From: Trichobilharzia szidati
Taxonomy: Eukaryota > Platyhelminthes > Trematoda > Strigeidida > Schistosomatidae
Direction: 5' to 3'
DNA: 64,000 nt
Assembly (NCBI GenBank): GCA_944472155.2
Contig: OX235273.1
Coordinates: 35,685,204 to 35,749,203 of the forward strand
The notes under the pieces are model-generated. The model was not told the origin of the DNA. It did not search any database and was given only the letters and a program-made list of their open reading frames with translations. The translations under genes were made by a program, and so were the position numbers. Positions 1 to 11,389 of this stretch are shown here, in pieces. Every line of letters starts with the position of its first letter. Positions within the stretch are counted from its first letter, which is position 1.

Positions 1-520
1 AAACTTTGGCAATTCGGAAACATATCTATTGGTTTTATCCTACAAATAAACAAGAAATTGTCGATAATATCTATGGTCATCCCTTCGCTTCTGTGCTTTG
101 CACATAGATCTTGTGAAAGTATTCACAAACTTTTATGCATGCCTTTTGAATTTCGTATGATAATGTGGCATATGGAAGACAAAAATCTTGCTGGACTGAG
201 GGCCGTTATTGAAGACAACAGTTCCAGGTAGATTGTGGTAGCAAGAAATATTACCGAGGACTTTCAACTTCGGCGTTGGAGTTGATGAGTTAACAAGAAA
301 TACTCCTGGCGATTTTGAATAAGCATCAAGTAAAATTATATAGTGATCTCCATTGATTGGTCCAACAGAATCGATACAAGTACATGATCATGGGTGCTCA
401 AGCTGTAACCAGGAAATTGGCAGTAGTCGTGGAGGATGTTTGATAATTATTTTGATGTCCCGTGCATTTATTCACGTGGTCTACGATCTGTTGGCCTATC
501 AACAGCCAGTAAGAGTAACT
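1..520 (-). mobile_element. Gypsy-like LTR retrotransposon integrase remnant
   Basis: Read on the minus strand, this stretch gives a decayed integrase core: GPINGDHYIILLDAYSK at about 295-365, then a V-N-S-S-T-P-T-P stretch and FNNGPQ at about 205-225. In Ty3/Gypsy integrases the last motif is normally S-D-N-G-P-Q and carries the second catalytic Asp, which is Asn here. Further upstream (about 450-530) is a zinc-finger-like remnant (YWLLIG...C.GHQ) with in-frame stops. Frameshifts and stops prevent any long open frame. No LTR was found; the element runs off the left edge. The family assignment rests on motif recognition, not on a search. Confidence 0.65.
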
Positions 521-744
521 TAGATCGATTGGTTTCACTCTGAACACCAATTGACCAAAAATTAGGTGAAAAATTTAAATCTTTGATTATCTAAAGACTT
601 CTAATTAGTTGCTGTCAGCACGAGTTTCATAGTGCATATAGCTGGATTTGTATCTTAATTTACATTGTACGCTAAAACTGATTTTAATTCAAATGAAATA
701 TGTCAGGTACAACTGTATATCTTTTTGTGTCTAACGTTCTCTTA

Positions 745-1615
745 TATAGGAGATATTCCTTATATTGTTAGAAAACTCAGCGAGGCGGGAGTAAGACAAG
801 GCTGCCCAGTACTATCACAGATGATATTCTTAACTGTGGTGGACTGGATTGTGCGTCGGACTGTGGGGAGCGAGGGGTCAGGAATACGCTGGTCAATCGA
901 TAAGACTCTAAAAGATCTGGATTTCGCGTGTGAATGATGTGTGTCTAGTGTCACACGAACTCGAAGACTTGCAGGCAGGCGAAAACCAACAAAGTGGCTG
1001 AAGAGGTTGGCAGCGAAGACAGGACTTCAGGTGAACATAGAGAAGAAGGAGGTGATGAAGATAATCAAACAACAACAGCAACAACAACAAAAATGAGGAT
1101 CAGTCAACACCAATGGAAGAAGATTGAAAGAGGTTACTTAATTCACTTATGTGGGAAGCACGGTTTCAAGAACAGCGATTCGGAACGGATGAAGATGTCA
1201 AAGTCAGCCAGCCAGAATCGGGAAGGCGAGATACACCTTCATCAACCTGTAACCACTTTGGAAATATCCTGTACACCGCCTAAGCATAAGAAAACGAAGT
1301 TCGGGTTTTCAACACAGATGTGAAGTCAGACAGTCAATTCTTCTATACGCGTCAGGAACTTGCACTGAGTGTCACGAAAAGGATTTCCAACAAACCGCTG
1401 GTAACCTTTACCAGCAGCTGCCTTCTCTGTCTCCATACTGAAGATCAAATGACCAGCCGGCCATCCAGAAAGAATTAGCAACCAGAAACTCCGACTGGCA
1501 ACAAACCAACAGGTGAGAGCCGATCGCTCAAGAAATATGTAGGAGAATATGGAGAAGGATCGGTCATACGTTGAGGAGGCTATTGGATAGCATCGCGCGC
1601 AATGCGGGCGTGGCT
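745..1615 (+). mobile_element. RTE-B LINE, 5'-truncated and decayed
   Basis: The first part encodes RT motif residues GVRQGCPVLSQMIFL and VDWIVRRT, matching the better copy at 32845-33834. The catalytic F/YADD site has decayed (it reads D-F-A-C-E, followed by a stop). The segment continues through the C-terminal region in shifted frames and stops before the family's AAT-repeat tail. The reading frame is broken at 937 and again after 1323. About 1617-1672 looks like a short opposite-strand scrap of the same family (AATCCGAATCTTGTTGTTTA), so the junction is a small head-on rearrangement. Confidence 0.7.
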
Positions 1616-2449
1616 TAAAATCCGAATCTTGTTGTTTATGCTAATTGCAGCAGATTTCCCCACTGGTCTCACAGTAATGACTGTTCATCTTGCGTTTCGG
1701 ATCCCGTTTTTTGACATTCTCCTTGGTGAAACGATGATGCGATAATAAGTGGAAGAGTACAGGTTCCAAATGAAGTAGGAGAGGTGACTTTCTTGGAAAT
1801 TGAAGGTATTGTTTGTGAATGAATGCTGAAAAGCAGGAAACTCAGGTGAGGCAGCACTTTGTATACAATGATACTTCCTAAAATCTAAAGGATGTACCTG
1901 ACAGCTCTCATTGAAATAAATTTTTCCGATTTTTAGGGAATTCTACTCATTTCAACGTAGGTTTCATCACGAAGCAAAGTTAATTTAAAAAATCTCTGAA
2001 AGTCAAGGCGCATTAAGTAACTGCTTCGTCCTAGTTTGGGATCCTGCCCAGTGCGATTCTATAACCCTTTCCCAATAACTGAACATTTGTGCTTTAGTTT
2101 AACAGACACGTATGTTCACTATTCTCCCACTAAGCTTGGTATTCACAGATCCATGAATCCTAACTTCTATCAATTCACCTTTAATATGCTACCACCATGC
2201 ATAAACACAGTAACTGCCATAATGATTTGACAACAGGGAATAAAATTCAAAAATAAATCGTTCGTCTTTCCATACTGATTTGTTTATCGGATATGACACA
2301 TAGTGGGAGAATAGTATTATATTACTGGAGCACACAGTTTATTGCTCATAATCATCTCTTCATTTGTAGCTACACAACTTCGAAACTTCCACTTTATAGT
2401 TTTCTTTCTTCTTTCACCTTTGTCTTAATAAATAGTGAAATCTCCCAGA

Positions 2450-2900
2450 TGTCTGGTAAGGTGTTAAATAATTCCTATGGCTTGTATTCTCACTTCCTCC
2501 ACCCTGTCACGTTATATTTTTAGGAATGTCACTTTCCTATTTTATGATTGTGTGTAACTGCGTGTAGTGCTATAGCTGAGCACCTTTCTAGATTTCTTAT
2601 CTTACTTCTTATTATGGTCAGTTAAACTAGATCCTATTAGGTTTCGTGCTTCGCTAATCGAAATGACCCTATTCTACTAATTTGGCAAACATATTTGGTC
2701 TGGCAATCACTGCAGCATATTAGATAGACTAAATTACTTTATTTAATAGGCTGCAGGGCAGCCTTCCGTGACACAACTTGTTACCGGGTGAGTTTGTGAG
2801 TTTGAATTCCACTTTTATTCCTGCTCTGCTAAGAATTCTACGTTAGGTTTCAGATGTTTGAAATGCCTTATTTTCGGTGTTGTCATCTTTCTGTGCATAC
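2450..2900 (+). repeat. Unclassified dispersed repeat D, empty-site copy
   Basis: This segment is similar to 26090-26870: both contain a TAACTGC.TGTAGTGCTAT block followed by GGCTGAGCA-like sequence and a tail with ATTCCACTTTTAT and TGTTATC. Here the two halves are continuous (GTAGTGCTAT then AGCTGAGC at 2570-2582). In the other copy a 306-bp insert separates them. No coding potential is recognised. It could be the untranslated end of an unrecognised retroelement. Confidence 0.55.
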
Positions 2901-3229
2901 ATACATGTCAACTTGATTATAATTTGGCATGGCATGCTACCAAAGTAACCAAGTTTAACACATATTAAGCCCCTTGGCCATTTGTAAATCAAACATTTCA
3001 TGATGCAAAAAAGACTTGACTTTCCTTTTCAAACCTTCTATATTCACATTACAAGATGTGATAGGCTTGACGACATAAGTTGTAATCAAAAATCACTATG
3101 AACTTTGAATCTGCAATGACGAATTGCATTCAACATATTCTACGCACAGAATATTGATTAATTTGAATTGACCTAAAAATAAAATTAGAAATTTACTACC
3201 GTTTCCTATGGAAACAGAAAGTATTAAGA

Positions 3230-3740
3230 ACATAACATATATTAGATGGTTGAAGGCAATCGGCAGGAAGCCTTCGACCTAGGTTTCGTGCCAGTTGGCA
3301 TTCACAAGTGGCTGAATGGTATACGAGCTTGCCTTGTAACCGGAATGTCCTGGGTTCGAATCCCAGTGGGTGCGTACTGCCGATGATTCCCAAAGAGCTA
3401 AGATGAAACAGCTGCTGTCCACTACTCCCTGGTTTTCAATGGTTCTCTAACTGATATCAATCCGTGATCAACTCGTAAAAACATAACAAACCCTTACAAA
3501 CTAAACATTAGAAAATTCACAAGTCAGTCAGCAAGGCGTATCTGCAACCTTGAGGAAACCCATCTCTCTTCTGAGGTTCGAACCCGCGTCACCCAGGGCT
3601 TCAGTCAGAGACTTTAACAGTGAGCTATTCAGGCTCGCTATTGACCTCCTGTAGGACTGTTTTGGGTTCTTTTGATTGGACACTAGTTAGCAACTAGTGT
3701 AAAGTGTCTGGTCCTCTGTTTGGTGCAGACTGAATTCTAT
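3230..3740 (-). mobile_element. SINE-gamma, interrupted by a SINE-alpha
   Basis: On the minus strand this is a tRNA-derived SINE. Its head has the B-box-like GGGTTCGAACC region (about 3575-3600), a Ser-tRNA-like A-box region near 3620, and a 3' end that reads ...GCCTTCAACCATCTAATAT. The copy is split by the SINE-alpha at 3309-3514 and resumes after a 9-bp target-site duplication. Related copies lie at 3790-4020, 55100-55605 and 61870-62180. Confidence 0.65.
3309..3514 (+). mobile_element. SINE-alpha (SM-alpha-like), nested, with TSD
   Basis: This is a 5'-truncated tRNA-derived SINE. It has an A-box-like TGGCTGAATGGTATACGAG and a B-box GGGTTCGAATCCC, followed by a degraded hammerhead-like module (3371-3425) and the family's GGTTCTCTAACTGAT tail. 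It is flanked by the exact 9-bp repeat ATTCACAAG (3300-3308 and 3515-3523), and the flanks join into one SINE-gamma. This is direct evidence of insertion. Confidence 0.8.
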
Positions 3741-3789
3741 CAGTCAGGTTTGCAATGTGGCCATCATTCTAGGTAGCTCGCCATCATTG

Positions 3790-4020
3790 TGCACTTTGAA
3801 TTGTTGATATTAGGTGGTTGGAGGCAATCGGCAGGAAGCCTTCGACCTAAGTTTCGTGCTAGTTGGCACTAGTCAGCGGGTTCGAATCTCAGTCAGAAAG
3901 GACATGATCTCCTTCAAGGTTGCAGATACGCCTTGCTGACTGGTGAGTGCCAACTAGCACGAAACCTAGTTGGAAGGCTTCCTGCCGATTGCCTTCAACC
4001 ACCTAATATATGTTATGTTC
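3790..4020. mobile_element. Two SINE-gamma fragments in inverted orientation
   Basis: A minus-oriented 3' end (about 3800-3875) is followed by a plus-oriented copy (about 3876-4015) with the B-box-like GGTTCGAATCTC. The plus end, CTAATATATGTTATGTTCTTAATAC..., is the reverse complement of the flank at about 3196-3235, so the region 3196-4050 has inverted arms of about 100 bp. Confidence 0.6.
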
Positions 4021-4049
4021 TTAATACTTTCGGTTTCCATAGGAAACTG

Positions 4050-5025
4050 TGGTGAAATTTCACTTGGCTCCGTGTAAATTGCTAATTTCTCGAGTAGTCA
4101 GCCAGAAAATGGACAGTTTGGATTGATTTGGCTCTCTCTCAGCTAAGTTAAACTGGGTACACCACTGACGAGCTCAATCGCAAGCTGGTGAAAATGTCAT
4201 CCAGAGAAAGGATCACTTCACAGTCTGGCTGCCAAGCACTACACTGGATGATTTGAGTGGTATACAACTACTACTCATCTGAATTAGTCAGTAGTATATA
4301 TTGTGTCGTGAAGTTCAGCTAACCTAGATATCTGAGCTAAGTCGTCAATCTTGTTACATTGACTGTTGAGCTCAGCTTCCAAATAAAAGTGAAACATCTG
4401 TCTAGTGTTCACATCACCTCAATCTGACTGAAATGACTGACTTTCAACTATTCACTGTCTCTAATATGATGTATCTTGTTAAGGACAAAGAGGATTGGAA
4501 CATAAAAAACCTAATTAGTGGACTTTCAAAGCATAGCCTGACTAGGTTAGTTATTCACAACACCACACACGTTCTTTTTCTTTTCTTCTAAATTCCTTTA
4601 GACTAAAGCAACAACAACAAAATTCATTACAACTTTAGATTAGTCACATTTAAGGTCAACATGTGATGGTGATGATGATGACTAAGCGCTTGAATGTGAT
4701 TGGTTGTTTTAATGTATAAAAAACGCAGACAATTATCGATTGAAATATGTATAGAAAACAAAAACGAAATTAGATTTAGAAATGTTAGTTAGAAATGTCT
4801 ATCCCAACTGTAGATAGACTAAATGGAATAAATGTAAATTTGGGTGGAGGGAATATCTACGTTATATAGTACAAAATAACAGATGGGCTTTGAAGATGGC
4901 CTAAAACCGATGTGAAATTGAAACACAAAAGAGCGAGAAATAGGCCGGTATAGTTTAGAAAAAAATTCAACTTATGTACATCAAAGAATTCCATATTGAT
5001 TTGTTCACGAACCAACACCAGTTAC
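4050..5025. other. No recognisable gene
   Basis: AT-rich sequence with only short chance frames. It has no family signature I can name, apart from a small ATG/GATGATGATG simple stretch near 4665-4680. Confidence 0.5.
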
Positions 5026-5030
5026 AAACA

Positions 5031-5335
5031 TCACTGGATAGCCGTTTCGTCCTAGTCGGGGCCTTTTCATCATCAGTGAACACCCACAACCCCACCACTA
5101 GGGATCGGAGCAGAGACTTTCGGAAAATGAGACTAAGCTTTTGTTGACCATTCACTCACTTCGACGGGAATTCAGTGGCCCATGAATTCTAATTTTGTCA
5201 GCTCGTGATATAGTTCTACTTTTACCAATTTCTTCAACGAGTATCCACTTCACTTTGACATGGTGGACCCCACTGGTCACTACTTCTCTCTACAGCTTCA
5301 GGACGTCGATCTAGTGGCCATCAGTGAGCTGGTAA
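5031..5335 (-). mobile_element. SINE-alpha with hammerhead-like module
   Basis: The minus-strand copy has a hammerhead-like fold at 5031-5079. Stem I pairs CACUG with CAGUG, and GAAAC and a UAUC cleavage-like triplet are present. Core position 3 is A instead of C (AUGAUGA), so activity is unlikely. The element's upstream part (about 5160-5330) matches the 5' region of the full-length copy at 5441-5755, in the opposite orientation. Confidence 0.65.
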
Positions 5336-5440
5336 TTGACATTCAGATTTGTCTATTGGATATATCCCACAGTGAAACTATTATTTACTGGATGTAGCCA
5401 GTTAAATTAGCGAACCACAAAAACCTAACAAAATCTAGTA

Positions 5441-5755
5441 GGGTACAGCAGGTCGGGTGTGAGGACAGGTACTCTCCACCGATGACATTAACTAGTAGCC
5501 ACGATATATCGTGAATTGGCAGAAGTTGGAATTCATTGGCTGGCCACTGGATTGGGTCCCAGTGAGTGGCTTAATGGTCTACGAGCTCGCTAGCCTCGTA
5601 ACCCGAAGGTCCAGGGTTCGAACGCCGGTGAGTGCGCAATGTTGAAGAGTCCCAAACTACTGGGAAGAAACATCTGTCCAAAACTCCCGGGTTTTCAAGT
5701 GGTTCTCTACTGATCTCAGCTCATGGTATAATCATGTAACCAAAAAAATATAGAT
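5441..5755 (+). mobile_element. SINE-alpha, near full length (about 315 bp)
   Basis: Ordered parts: a 5' leader beginning GGGTACAGCAGGTCGGGTG; the CGTGAATTGGCAGAAGTTGG block; a tRNA-like head with A-box TGGCTTAATGGTCTACGAG and B-box GGTTCGAACGCC; a degraded hammerhead-like module at about 5636-5690 (GTTGAAGAGTCCCAAACTA...GAAAC); and the tail GGTTCTCTACTGATCTCAGC with a short A-rich end. The length is close to that reported for the S. mansoni SM-alpha repeat. Polymerase III transcription from the A/B boxes is inferred from the family. Confidence 0.75.
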
Positions 5756-5764
5756 TAGTTGATC

Positions 5765-6005
5765 CTAATAAAATAGAGATGGATCAGGCATACATTGAGG
5801 AGGCCGTCGAATGACAACGCGCACCAGATCGTCACTCGAGTGGAATACCAACGAGAAGTGATGAAAGAGTGGTCAATGCGAGGGTGACATAGAGATTATA
5901 GGCGATCGTGAACTCAGATGAAGAGGACGGCAGAAAATAGAACAAAGTGGAGATGTTTTGTTGAAGCCCTATGTTCCACTCGGAACCCAAGGGAATAATA
6001 ATAAA
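5765..6005 (+). mobile_element. RTE-B 3'-end fragment
   Basis: This copy carries the C-terminal coding remnant (GAGGAGGCC..., CACTCGAGTGGAA) and the family end GAAGCCCTATGTTCCACTCG, and closes with AATAATAATA. It is severely 5'-truncated and non-coding. Confidence 0.75.
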
Positions 6006-6527
6006 ACAAGTAGTCCAGAAAAAACGCTCAGCTATAGAACTACATACAGTTGTATGCAACCATACAATGAGATGAGATAAAACTGCAGTTGTAAAATCTA
6101 ATATAACAGCATGGAGGGAGAGATTGATAACGAAAGCTTTATTTATCGAATAATCAACTGTAAATACATGTAATAGGAATGATTCAACACCTATGCCATA
6201 CATCTGGAGAACTTTAGAACCCCTATGCAGCAAATAGAACTCGATTTAACTAACCGATGAATTTTATTTTGGTTGATAGTAATGAGCAGTGAAAAATCCA
6301 GGGAATGAGCATTTCATCTTCTATGAGACTCGTCATCTATATGTACCTGAATTACCCAGTCGGTGATGGTGTTCTCACTGAGACTCGAAATCTTCACCCA
6401 CGCTGTTTTAAGCACCTAAGGGTTATCCATTAGGCCACTTGGCCATGGAAGTCACCTGTTAAGTAGCCGGCATCATTCCTTATTTGTTTTTAGGTAAGGT
6501 GGCATTTCTCGTCTTCAATAATTATAA

Positions 6528-7560
6528 TAATAATAATTTGCTTTATTCCAAAACAGTACTTGTGATACAGAATGGAATTCTCAGCATTTCACTACAGTAT
6601 TGCATCCAGTTTGTACACTAACAATAAATAAAATTCTACATAGATTATGGGTAATCTCAGTTAATTTTGACAACAACATATTGGCATGTCGGTAGCAAAG
6701 CCAAAATTGAACAGAATGTTTGAAGGTGTTAGAAAAGTAGATACTAGCATATTTACTGGCGTAAGCGGTAACAAAAAGGTCGAGATATACAGAGTGTGAA
6801 AGAACGAAGAAGAATGTTTTAAGTAGAGTTTGTAAGGAAGAGAGAAACAAAACAGCACATAGCAGAAAAAAGAGAAAAGGAAAAGAAAGAAAGAAAACGT
6901 TGTACCTATAAATGATATGAGTTGGAAAGACGAGATCCAATTGTTCTACTGACTATTTAATAAGTTATAAGTCTCACGCCTAATGCTTTCTTTATCACAC
7001 AGAACACGAGCTAAGTAGGGTATGGTTGAGTTTTTGTACTTGCTAGTGCGAGCATATAGTTTTCTATATAGGCTTCTGGTTCTGCCTGATGAGATACAAG
7101 GGGAGAGTTGTGAATGAAGAGGGTGGTGTGAGTTAGATAAAATGGATTTAGCCCATTTTTCACATGAGTCCAAGTGCCTGTCGACCAGAATATTAACAAG
7201 CTGGTTAAGTGGCACATTGCTTACCCTGCTGACAACCTTTAACATCCTGCGTAATAAGGTATAGTCCTTCTTCAGTAGCCCTGGAAAAACTAAGGGGGAA
7301 CAATAGAGAATAATAGGCAGGATGCAAGAGTTAACGAATCGTAAGAGTAAGGGTTGGGTTATTCCAGAATGTCTTAGCTTCTTGATGTAGAAGGTAAGAC
7401 GGAATATTTTCTTAGAAATCATCAAGATATGAGACGACCAGGAAAGAATATCGAGTAGCCGAGAGATAGATTTGGTGGAGAAAAGAAGAAATGAATGATG
7501 CTTGTGAAACAACTTGGAAAATATGAAAGATAGACGAAGAAGCACAATGAGTGGATCAAA
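6528..7560 (-). mobile_element. CR1-like LINE, 3' part
   Basis: The minus frame 6946-7545 encodes 199 residues of the RT C-terminal and post-RT region: HSGITQPLLLRFVNSCILPI, LYCSPLVFPGLLKKDYTLLR and a conserved tail with RRETYNLLNSQ. It is followed by about 400 bp of 3' UTR ending in GGAATAAAGCAAATTATTATT. The same protein segment recurs at 15660-16052. The YADD-containing half is missing, so this is a 5'-truncated dead copy. Confidence 0.85.
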
Positions 7561-7564
7561 AGTA

Positions 7565-8515
7565 GCTTAATATCGGAGATATGTACGAGTTGTGATCCAA
7601 ATATAGGCTAGACGTATTTTGCTTATATCTGTGTATTGAATTGCCAATACCATTACATCTGGTGTCACTGCCTCAGGACAATGAACATCTCATAGCCGGC
7701 AGCTTTCAAAGAAGGAAACATACAGAGCTTCTTGTGGGATGCTTTCGATGCTATGCTGAGTCGGTGAGAATCCTAAATTTGATGGCGAAGATGGTAGCGG
7801 CTAGGGAAACTAATTCAGAAGTGGGGCAAATGCAGTCTTACAAAATTAAGCACAGTGTTAGATGAAAAGTTATTCGCCTAGCTTAATTATGATAACTAAT
7901 AACGTACTGATTATATCTACACCAGACTTATTTAATCAAACAATAAAGGACAGTAATCATTCTTTACCATTTAGGCTATCTACTTAAATCATATTGTAAG
8001 TAGTACTGATAGACGATGGATAGAATGGAAGGGATATTAGAAAACATGAATAAATAAATGTTATAAATAAACACGTCAGAAACAAAAATATCTGAATAAT
8101 TAAAGATTTATGTTAATCAAACACATGAAATGTTCATGTATATATGTATGTATGGCTTGAAGCGCACCACTCACCAGCTGGACTGAGGAAAATATTATTC
8201 AAGTGGGAAAATAAACGACATGTAAGGAGAGGGCATGGCGGGGTGGGGCAGGAAGATGACAAAAAGAAGAGACAGAAAGAAAAACAGAGGAATGTGTCGC
8301 CTCATTTGTATTCAAAAACACGAAACATTTTTCACGTCTTTAAGATACATATGATGGTGGATAGGAGAGACAGTGTTTGGATTTCTGATTTATACTTTTA
8401 ACTACACAAAGAGTAGAGAAATTATTTTAAAGTGATGAGATGTGGCAAAGCCATAAGCGGGAAGTGGTCGGGGGTGGCTAAGAATAAAATTTAAATCGTC
8501 AGTTAAGTCAGCAGA
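7565..8515. other. No recognisable gene
   Basis: AT-rich sequence with short open frames that have no recognisable motif, including lysine-rich low-complexity coding at 8144-8401. I see no family signature. Confidence 0.45.
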
Positions 8516-8519
8516 ATGA

Positions 8520-9212
8520 CAGGAAATGTCTACTTGGCTTGTTAAACAAGTACTTATTCGAAAGAAACAACCTCCTTTACCTAACTGGGAAGCATCGTTT
8601 CAACTACAGGCCAGTGGAACTGACGAGGATATCAAAGCAAGAATTGGAAAAGCAAGACAATGTTTCACTACTCTCAAGTCTGTGTGGAGGTCAACAGCAC
8701 TCAGCATCAAAAATAAGATCCGGATTTTCAACTCCAATGTGAAGTCAGTGCTACTATACGGATCAGAGACTTGGCCAGTGCGTCATAAAGAGCATCTCAA
8801 ACAAACTACAAACCTTCATTAACAGTTGTCTTCGCTCAATACTCAAGATCAGATGGCTGGTCAGAAAAGATCAGCAACATTGATGGATGTCTGGGAGCGA
8901 ACCAACCAGGAACCGATTGTGAAACAAATAGGCAGGAAGAAATGGAGATGGATTGGCGGCCATACTCTGAGGAAACAATCCATCAAGTGACATCACTAGA
9001 CAAGCCATTGCTCGAGTGGAACCTGGCCGAAAGGGAAGCGGCCAGTTGGTCGTCAGTGCAAGGGTGACTTGGAGGAGGTCATGTGAAGAGGAGATGAAAA
9101 CGTGTGGGCAGACATGGAGCCAGGTGAAGACTCTAGCAGAGAACCGAACGCAATGGAGACGCACGGCTGAAGCCCTATGTTCCTCTAGGAATTAAAGGAA
9201 ATAATAATAATA
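8520..9212 (+). mobile_element. RTE-B, C-terminal third plus 3' tail
   Basis: This copy encodes fragments of the post-RT region (a GKARQCFTTLKSVWRSTALS-type block and VLLYGSETWPV) in two overlapping frames. It ends CCTATGTTCCTCTAGGAATT...AATAATAATAAT. The subtype ending CCTCTAGGAATTAAAGG also occurs at 25200, 31170 and 34270 and on the minus strand at 26930. Frameshifts make it non-functional. Confidence 0.8.
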
Positions 9213-9286
9213 TTCGAATCAGCCTGTTATTCTATAGCTACACAGGGAATAACTGTTGCCTACAGATATAAAAAACGTTTACAAGA

Positions 9287-9550
9287 CAGATCACGAATTG
9301 ACATCAGTGAGAGAACCACTAAAAACTAGGGAGAACACTGGACAGCTGTTTCAGGTTAGTTTGGGACTCTTCAGCATTACTCATTCATCAAGACCTCCAG
9401 ATTACAAGGTGAGCTCTTTAATCAGTCAGCTACTAGGGTGGAATCCAACAGCCAACTCAAGAATTCCAACTTATGCCAATTCGCGATATACAGTGTTACC
9501 ACCAGCCAATGTTATCAGTGGGTTTTCGTCCTCACATCTGATCTGATGGA
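9287..9550 (-). mobile_element. SINE-alpha with intact CUGAAGA core triplets
   Basis: Minus-strand copy. Its hammerhead-like module (about 9337-9385) reads CUGAAGA-GUCC...GAAAC-AGCUGUC-CAGUG, so the CUGANGA and GAAA cores and a GUC site are present. Stem I contains mismatches and the first stem II pair is a wobble. The tRNA-like head lies near 9400-9460. Confidence 0.6.
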
Positions 9551-9657
9551 CTCTAATGTTCAAAAGAAATCCATTCTTTAGTTAGTCACTTATAAGCACT
9601 ATGTTAAGTGGAAAAAATTCAAAAATAAATAAGATTGAAGATGAGATGAAAATCTAG

Positions 9658-9735
9658 ATCACTGCAGGATTCGAACCAGTGGTCGAAGGGTAATTAATCT
9701 GGCATTCTACCAACCGGGCTGCATAACCCAAATAC
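9658..9735 (-). repeat. tRNA-like sequence (SINE head)
   Basis: On the minus strand, A-box-like TTGGTAGAATGCC and B-box-like GGTTCGAATCCT lie about 35 bp apart, as in tRNA-derived promoters. The acceptor arms do not pair convincingly, so it is called a SINE head or tRNA relic rather than a tRNA gene. Confidence 0.4.
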
Positions 9736-10059
9736 TATATGAATGAACGATACATTACTGTCCGTTAATCACTACACTAGCTGGCCACTCACGTCATCTC
9801 CTGCCCAGCCTAATCATACTGAAAGAGAAAGAGAAGGGCGGGAAATCATATGATAATCTGGTTAACACAGTTGGGTCTTGTAAGTGAGTTAGCAGGGGGC
9901 CACTTATTCGAATCCCACTATGATCCAGGTTTCCATTTCACTTTTAATCATTCATCACCCACTGCATCGATAAGAGTCTGTCAAACTTAACAAACTATCT
10001 CAGACAGTCTCATTAGACAACAGAGAAAGATTTGTGATATTCAAGTATTGTTTGCAGGG

Positions 10060-10305
10060 ATTTGATTGGTTTCAGGATTTCATCATGAGCTTACATCGGT
10101 TAGAGAACCACTGGAAAACCAGCTGGGAGTACTCGACAGCTGTTCCGTCAGCCTAGTTTGGGACTCTTCAACAGTACGTACCCACCGGAGTTCGAACCCA
10201 GGATCTTCCGGTTACAAGGCGAGCTAGCTCGTAGACCACTAATCCACTGGGATCCGATCCAGTGACCAGCCCGTGAATTTCAACTTCTGCCCTACCTGGG
10301 TTCTA
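10060..10305 (-). mobile_element. SINE-alpha with hammerhead-like module
   Basis: The minus-strand module at 10129-10177 has core UUGAAGA (position 3 changed to U) and UGACGGAAC in place of GAAAC. The B-box-like GGTTCGAAC lies near 10190. The 5' block ends next to the RTE-B copy at about 10320. Confidence 0.65.
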
Positions 10306-10319
10306 GTAATAAGTCAAGA

Positions 10320-11079
10320 TTAGTGGGGCCCAAGAAGCAGCAAAGACAGGATTCCAGGTGAACATAGACAAAACGGAGGTTGTGAAAATAACCAACCAAC
10401 AACAGCAACAACAGCAACATCCAGCGCCAATCACCATCAACGGGAGGGGTTTGAAAGAGGTTACTTCATTCACTTATCTATGGCGCATTGTCTCAACTAC
10501 AGGCGGAACGGACGAAGATGTCAAATCGAGAATCGGGAAGGCGAGAAACACATTCATCAACTTGAAACCAATCTGGAAATCTTCGTCACTCAGCATCAAC
10601 AACAAAATTCGTATTTTCAATACCAACGTCAAGTCAGTTCTTCTATACGGATCAGAAACTTGGCAGGTCATTAAGAATATTTCCAAAAGGTTGCAGAACT
10701 TTACCAACAGCTGTCTTCGCTCCATACTGAAGATGAAATGGCCGGAAAGAATCACAAACAAGAAGCTATGGGAACAAACAAAACAAGAACCAATCGTCCA
10801 ACAAATATGCAGGAGAAAGTGGAGATGGATTGGACACTCGCTGAGGAGGCCTCTGGGTGGGTGACATCGCGCGTCAGGCCAGTGCTCGAGTGGAACGCGA
10901 AAGGGAAGCGTCGAGTGGGACGTCCAAGGGTGACATGGAGGAGATCGTGTGAAGAAGAGTTGAAACAGTATGGACTAACATGGATGCAAGTGAAAAGTAC
11001 AGCAGAAGACAGAAGCAAGTGAAGACGTGCAGTTGAAGCCCTATGTTCCACTGGGAACTCAAAGGAAAAAATAATAATA
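10320..11079 (+). mobile_element. RTE-B, post-RT region plus 3' tail
   Basis: The frame 10358-10864 (168 residues) begins MNIDKTEVVKI and includes FTYLWRIVSTTGGTDEDVKS, VLLYGSETW and KWRWIGHSLRRP, a typical post-RT LINE segment. It frame-shifts near 10850 into a frame ending at 11022. The 3' end TTGAAGCCCTATGTTCCACT is followed by an AATAAT repeat. The (CAA)n/Gln-rich run near 10400 is a polymorphic marker of the family. The RT catalytic domain is absent. Confidence 0.85.
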
Positions 11080-11385
11080 GTGGGGTACAGCAGGTCGGGT
11101 GTTAGGACAGGTACTCGCTACCGATGGTATTGGCTAGTGGTTGCTCTATATCGTGAATTAGCAGAAGTTGGAATTCATTGGCTAGCCACTGTATCGATTC
11201 CCAGTGGCTTGATGGTCTACGAGCTCGCTAGCCGCGTAACCCAAAGGTCCAGGGTTCGAACGCCGGTGAGTGCGTACTGTTGAAGAGTCTCAAACTAGGC
11301 TGACGAAACATTTGTCCAGTACTCCCAGCTGGTTTTCCAATGGTCCTCTGACCGATCTCAATTCATGATGAAATCCTGAAAGATG
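11080..11385 (+). mobile_element. SINE-alpha, near full length
   Basis: It starts directly at the RTE-B tail with GTGGGGTACAGCAGGTCGG. It has A-box-like TGGCTTGATGGTCTACGAG and B-box GGTTCGAACGCC. The hammerhead-like module at 11274-11322 has perfect stem I GUACUG/CAGUAC, GAAAC and a GUC site, but core position 3 is U. It ends in the family tail GATGAAATCCTGAAAG. Confidence 0.75.
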
Positions 11386-11389
11386 TGTG

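Noticed and set aside
665..937. 90-codon frame as a host gene
   Set aside because: It contains LINE reverse transcriptase motifs and is a fragment of RTE-B.
3300..5755. CRISPR-like array from the repeated SINE modules
   Set aside because: Repeats are irregularly spaced, on both strands, diverged and tRNA-derived; the genome is eukaryotic.
6581..6940. 119-codon hydrophobic frame resembling a membrane protein
   Set aside because: It is the T-rich 3' UTR of a CR1-like element read in frame; hydrophobicity follows from base composition.
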